Shown here in pieces: positions 63,983 to 64,000 of a stretch of DNA of 64,000 nucleotides (position 1 is its first letter; every line of letters starts with the position of its first letter). The notes under the pieces were generated by a model. The model was not told the origin of the DNA. It did no database searches and saw only the letters and a list, made by a program, of their open reading frames with translations. Location: positions 85,267 to 149,266 of the forward strand of contig NZ_JBHRXK010000008.1 of the NCBI RefSeq assembly GCF_042648505.1, written 5' to 3'. This stretch comes from Lysobacter_L cavernae (lineage in GTDB: Bacteria; Pseudomonadota; Gammaproteobacteria; Xanthomonadales; Xanthomonadaceae). A program made the position numbers and the translations under genes.

Positions 63983-64000
63983 GGCAAAAAGAACGCTCTT

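Overview
The window looks like a chromosome segment of a high-GC gammaproteobacterium of the Xanthomonadaceae/Rhodanobacteraceae type (Lysobacter-Xanthomonas-Dokdonella-like). The clues are a compact his operon headed by a TrpR-like regulator, HisB of the xanthomonad kind without the zinc cluster, an EF-P-like YeiP/EfpL, a DUF2388/DUF4105 periplasmic pair, paralogous APC permeases, and many REP-like palindromes between and inside genes. The assignment comes from gene content read by eye, without a database search.

Layout. 1-572 is the start of a 7TMR-DISM sensor protein, cut by the window edge. 755-8464 is the histidine operon (TrpR-like regulator, hisG-D-C-B-H-A-F-IE), with a promoter overlapped by a near-perfect palindrome and a terminator. 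8.5-11.6 kb holds a secreted phosphoesterase, a YdeI-like protein, a degenerate AroQ-like protein and a small unknown. 11.5-13.6 kb is a methionine-salvage cluster (mtnB-mtnD-mtnC). 13.7-16.7 kb has two tandem amino-acid permeases. 16.8-22.9 kb has NUDIX, an OB-fold stress protein, serA with a divergent D-2-hydroxyglutarate-dehydrogenase-like flavoprotein, and the DUF2388/DUF4105 pair. 23-28 kb has EfpL, an SDR and a PAS/GGDEF/EAL protein.

From 27 to 49.8 kb the main theme is branched-chain amino-acid breakdown: HMG-CoA lyase (liuE), methylcrotonyl-CoA carboxylase alpha and beta (liuD, liuB), methylglutaconyl-CoA hydratase (liuC), thiolase, isovaleryl-CoA dehydrogenase (liuA), leucine dehydrogenase and fused isobutyryl-CoA mutase (icmF). 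Together they would take leucine through isovaleryl-CoA to acetyl-CoA and acetoacetate, and valine-derived isobutyryl-CoA to butyryl-CoA. The set is interrupted by a DUF559 nuclease gene bounded by inverted repeats, the feoAB iron uptake genes, a bactofilin, two Ala-rich lipoproteins and a subtilisin autotransporter.

49.8-53.4 kb is a clear foreign island: a 3' tRNA-Leu fragment, AT-richer DNA, a Dam-type adenine methyltransferase and a large protein joining a PD-(D/E)XK-like nuclease segment to a DGQHR (DndB-like) domain. This is the best candidate for an undescribed, probably anti-phage or DNA-modification, system. 53.5-64 kb is mosaic: a TetR-controlled oxidoreductase pair with operators built into the promoter, an ISL3 transposase, a GGGGTC/GACCCC palindrome array, a bacterial TrmY homologue, DUF6164 and DUF6151 proteins, a frameshifted remnant of an arylsulfatase and an intact arylsulfatase.
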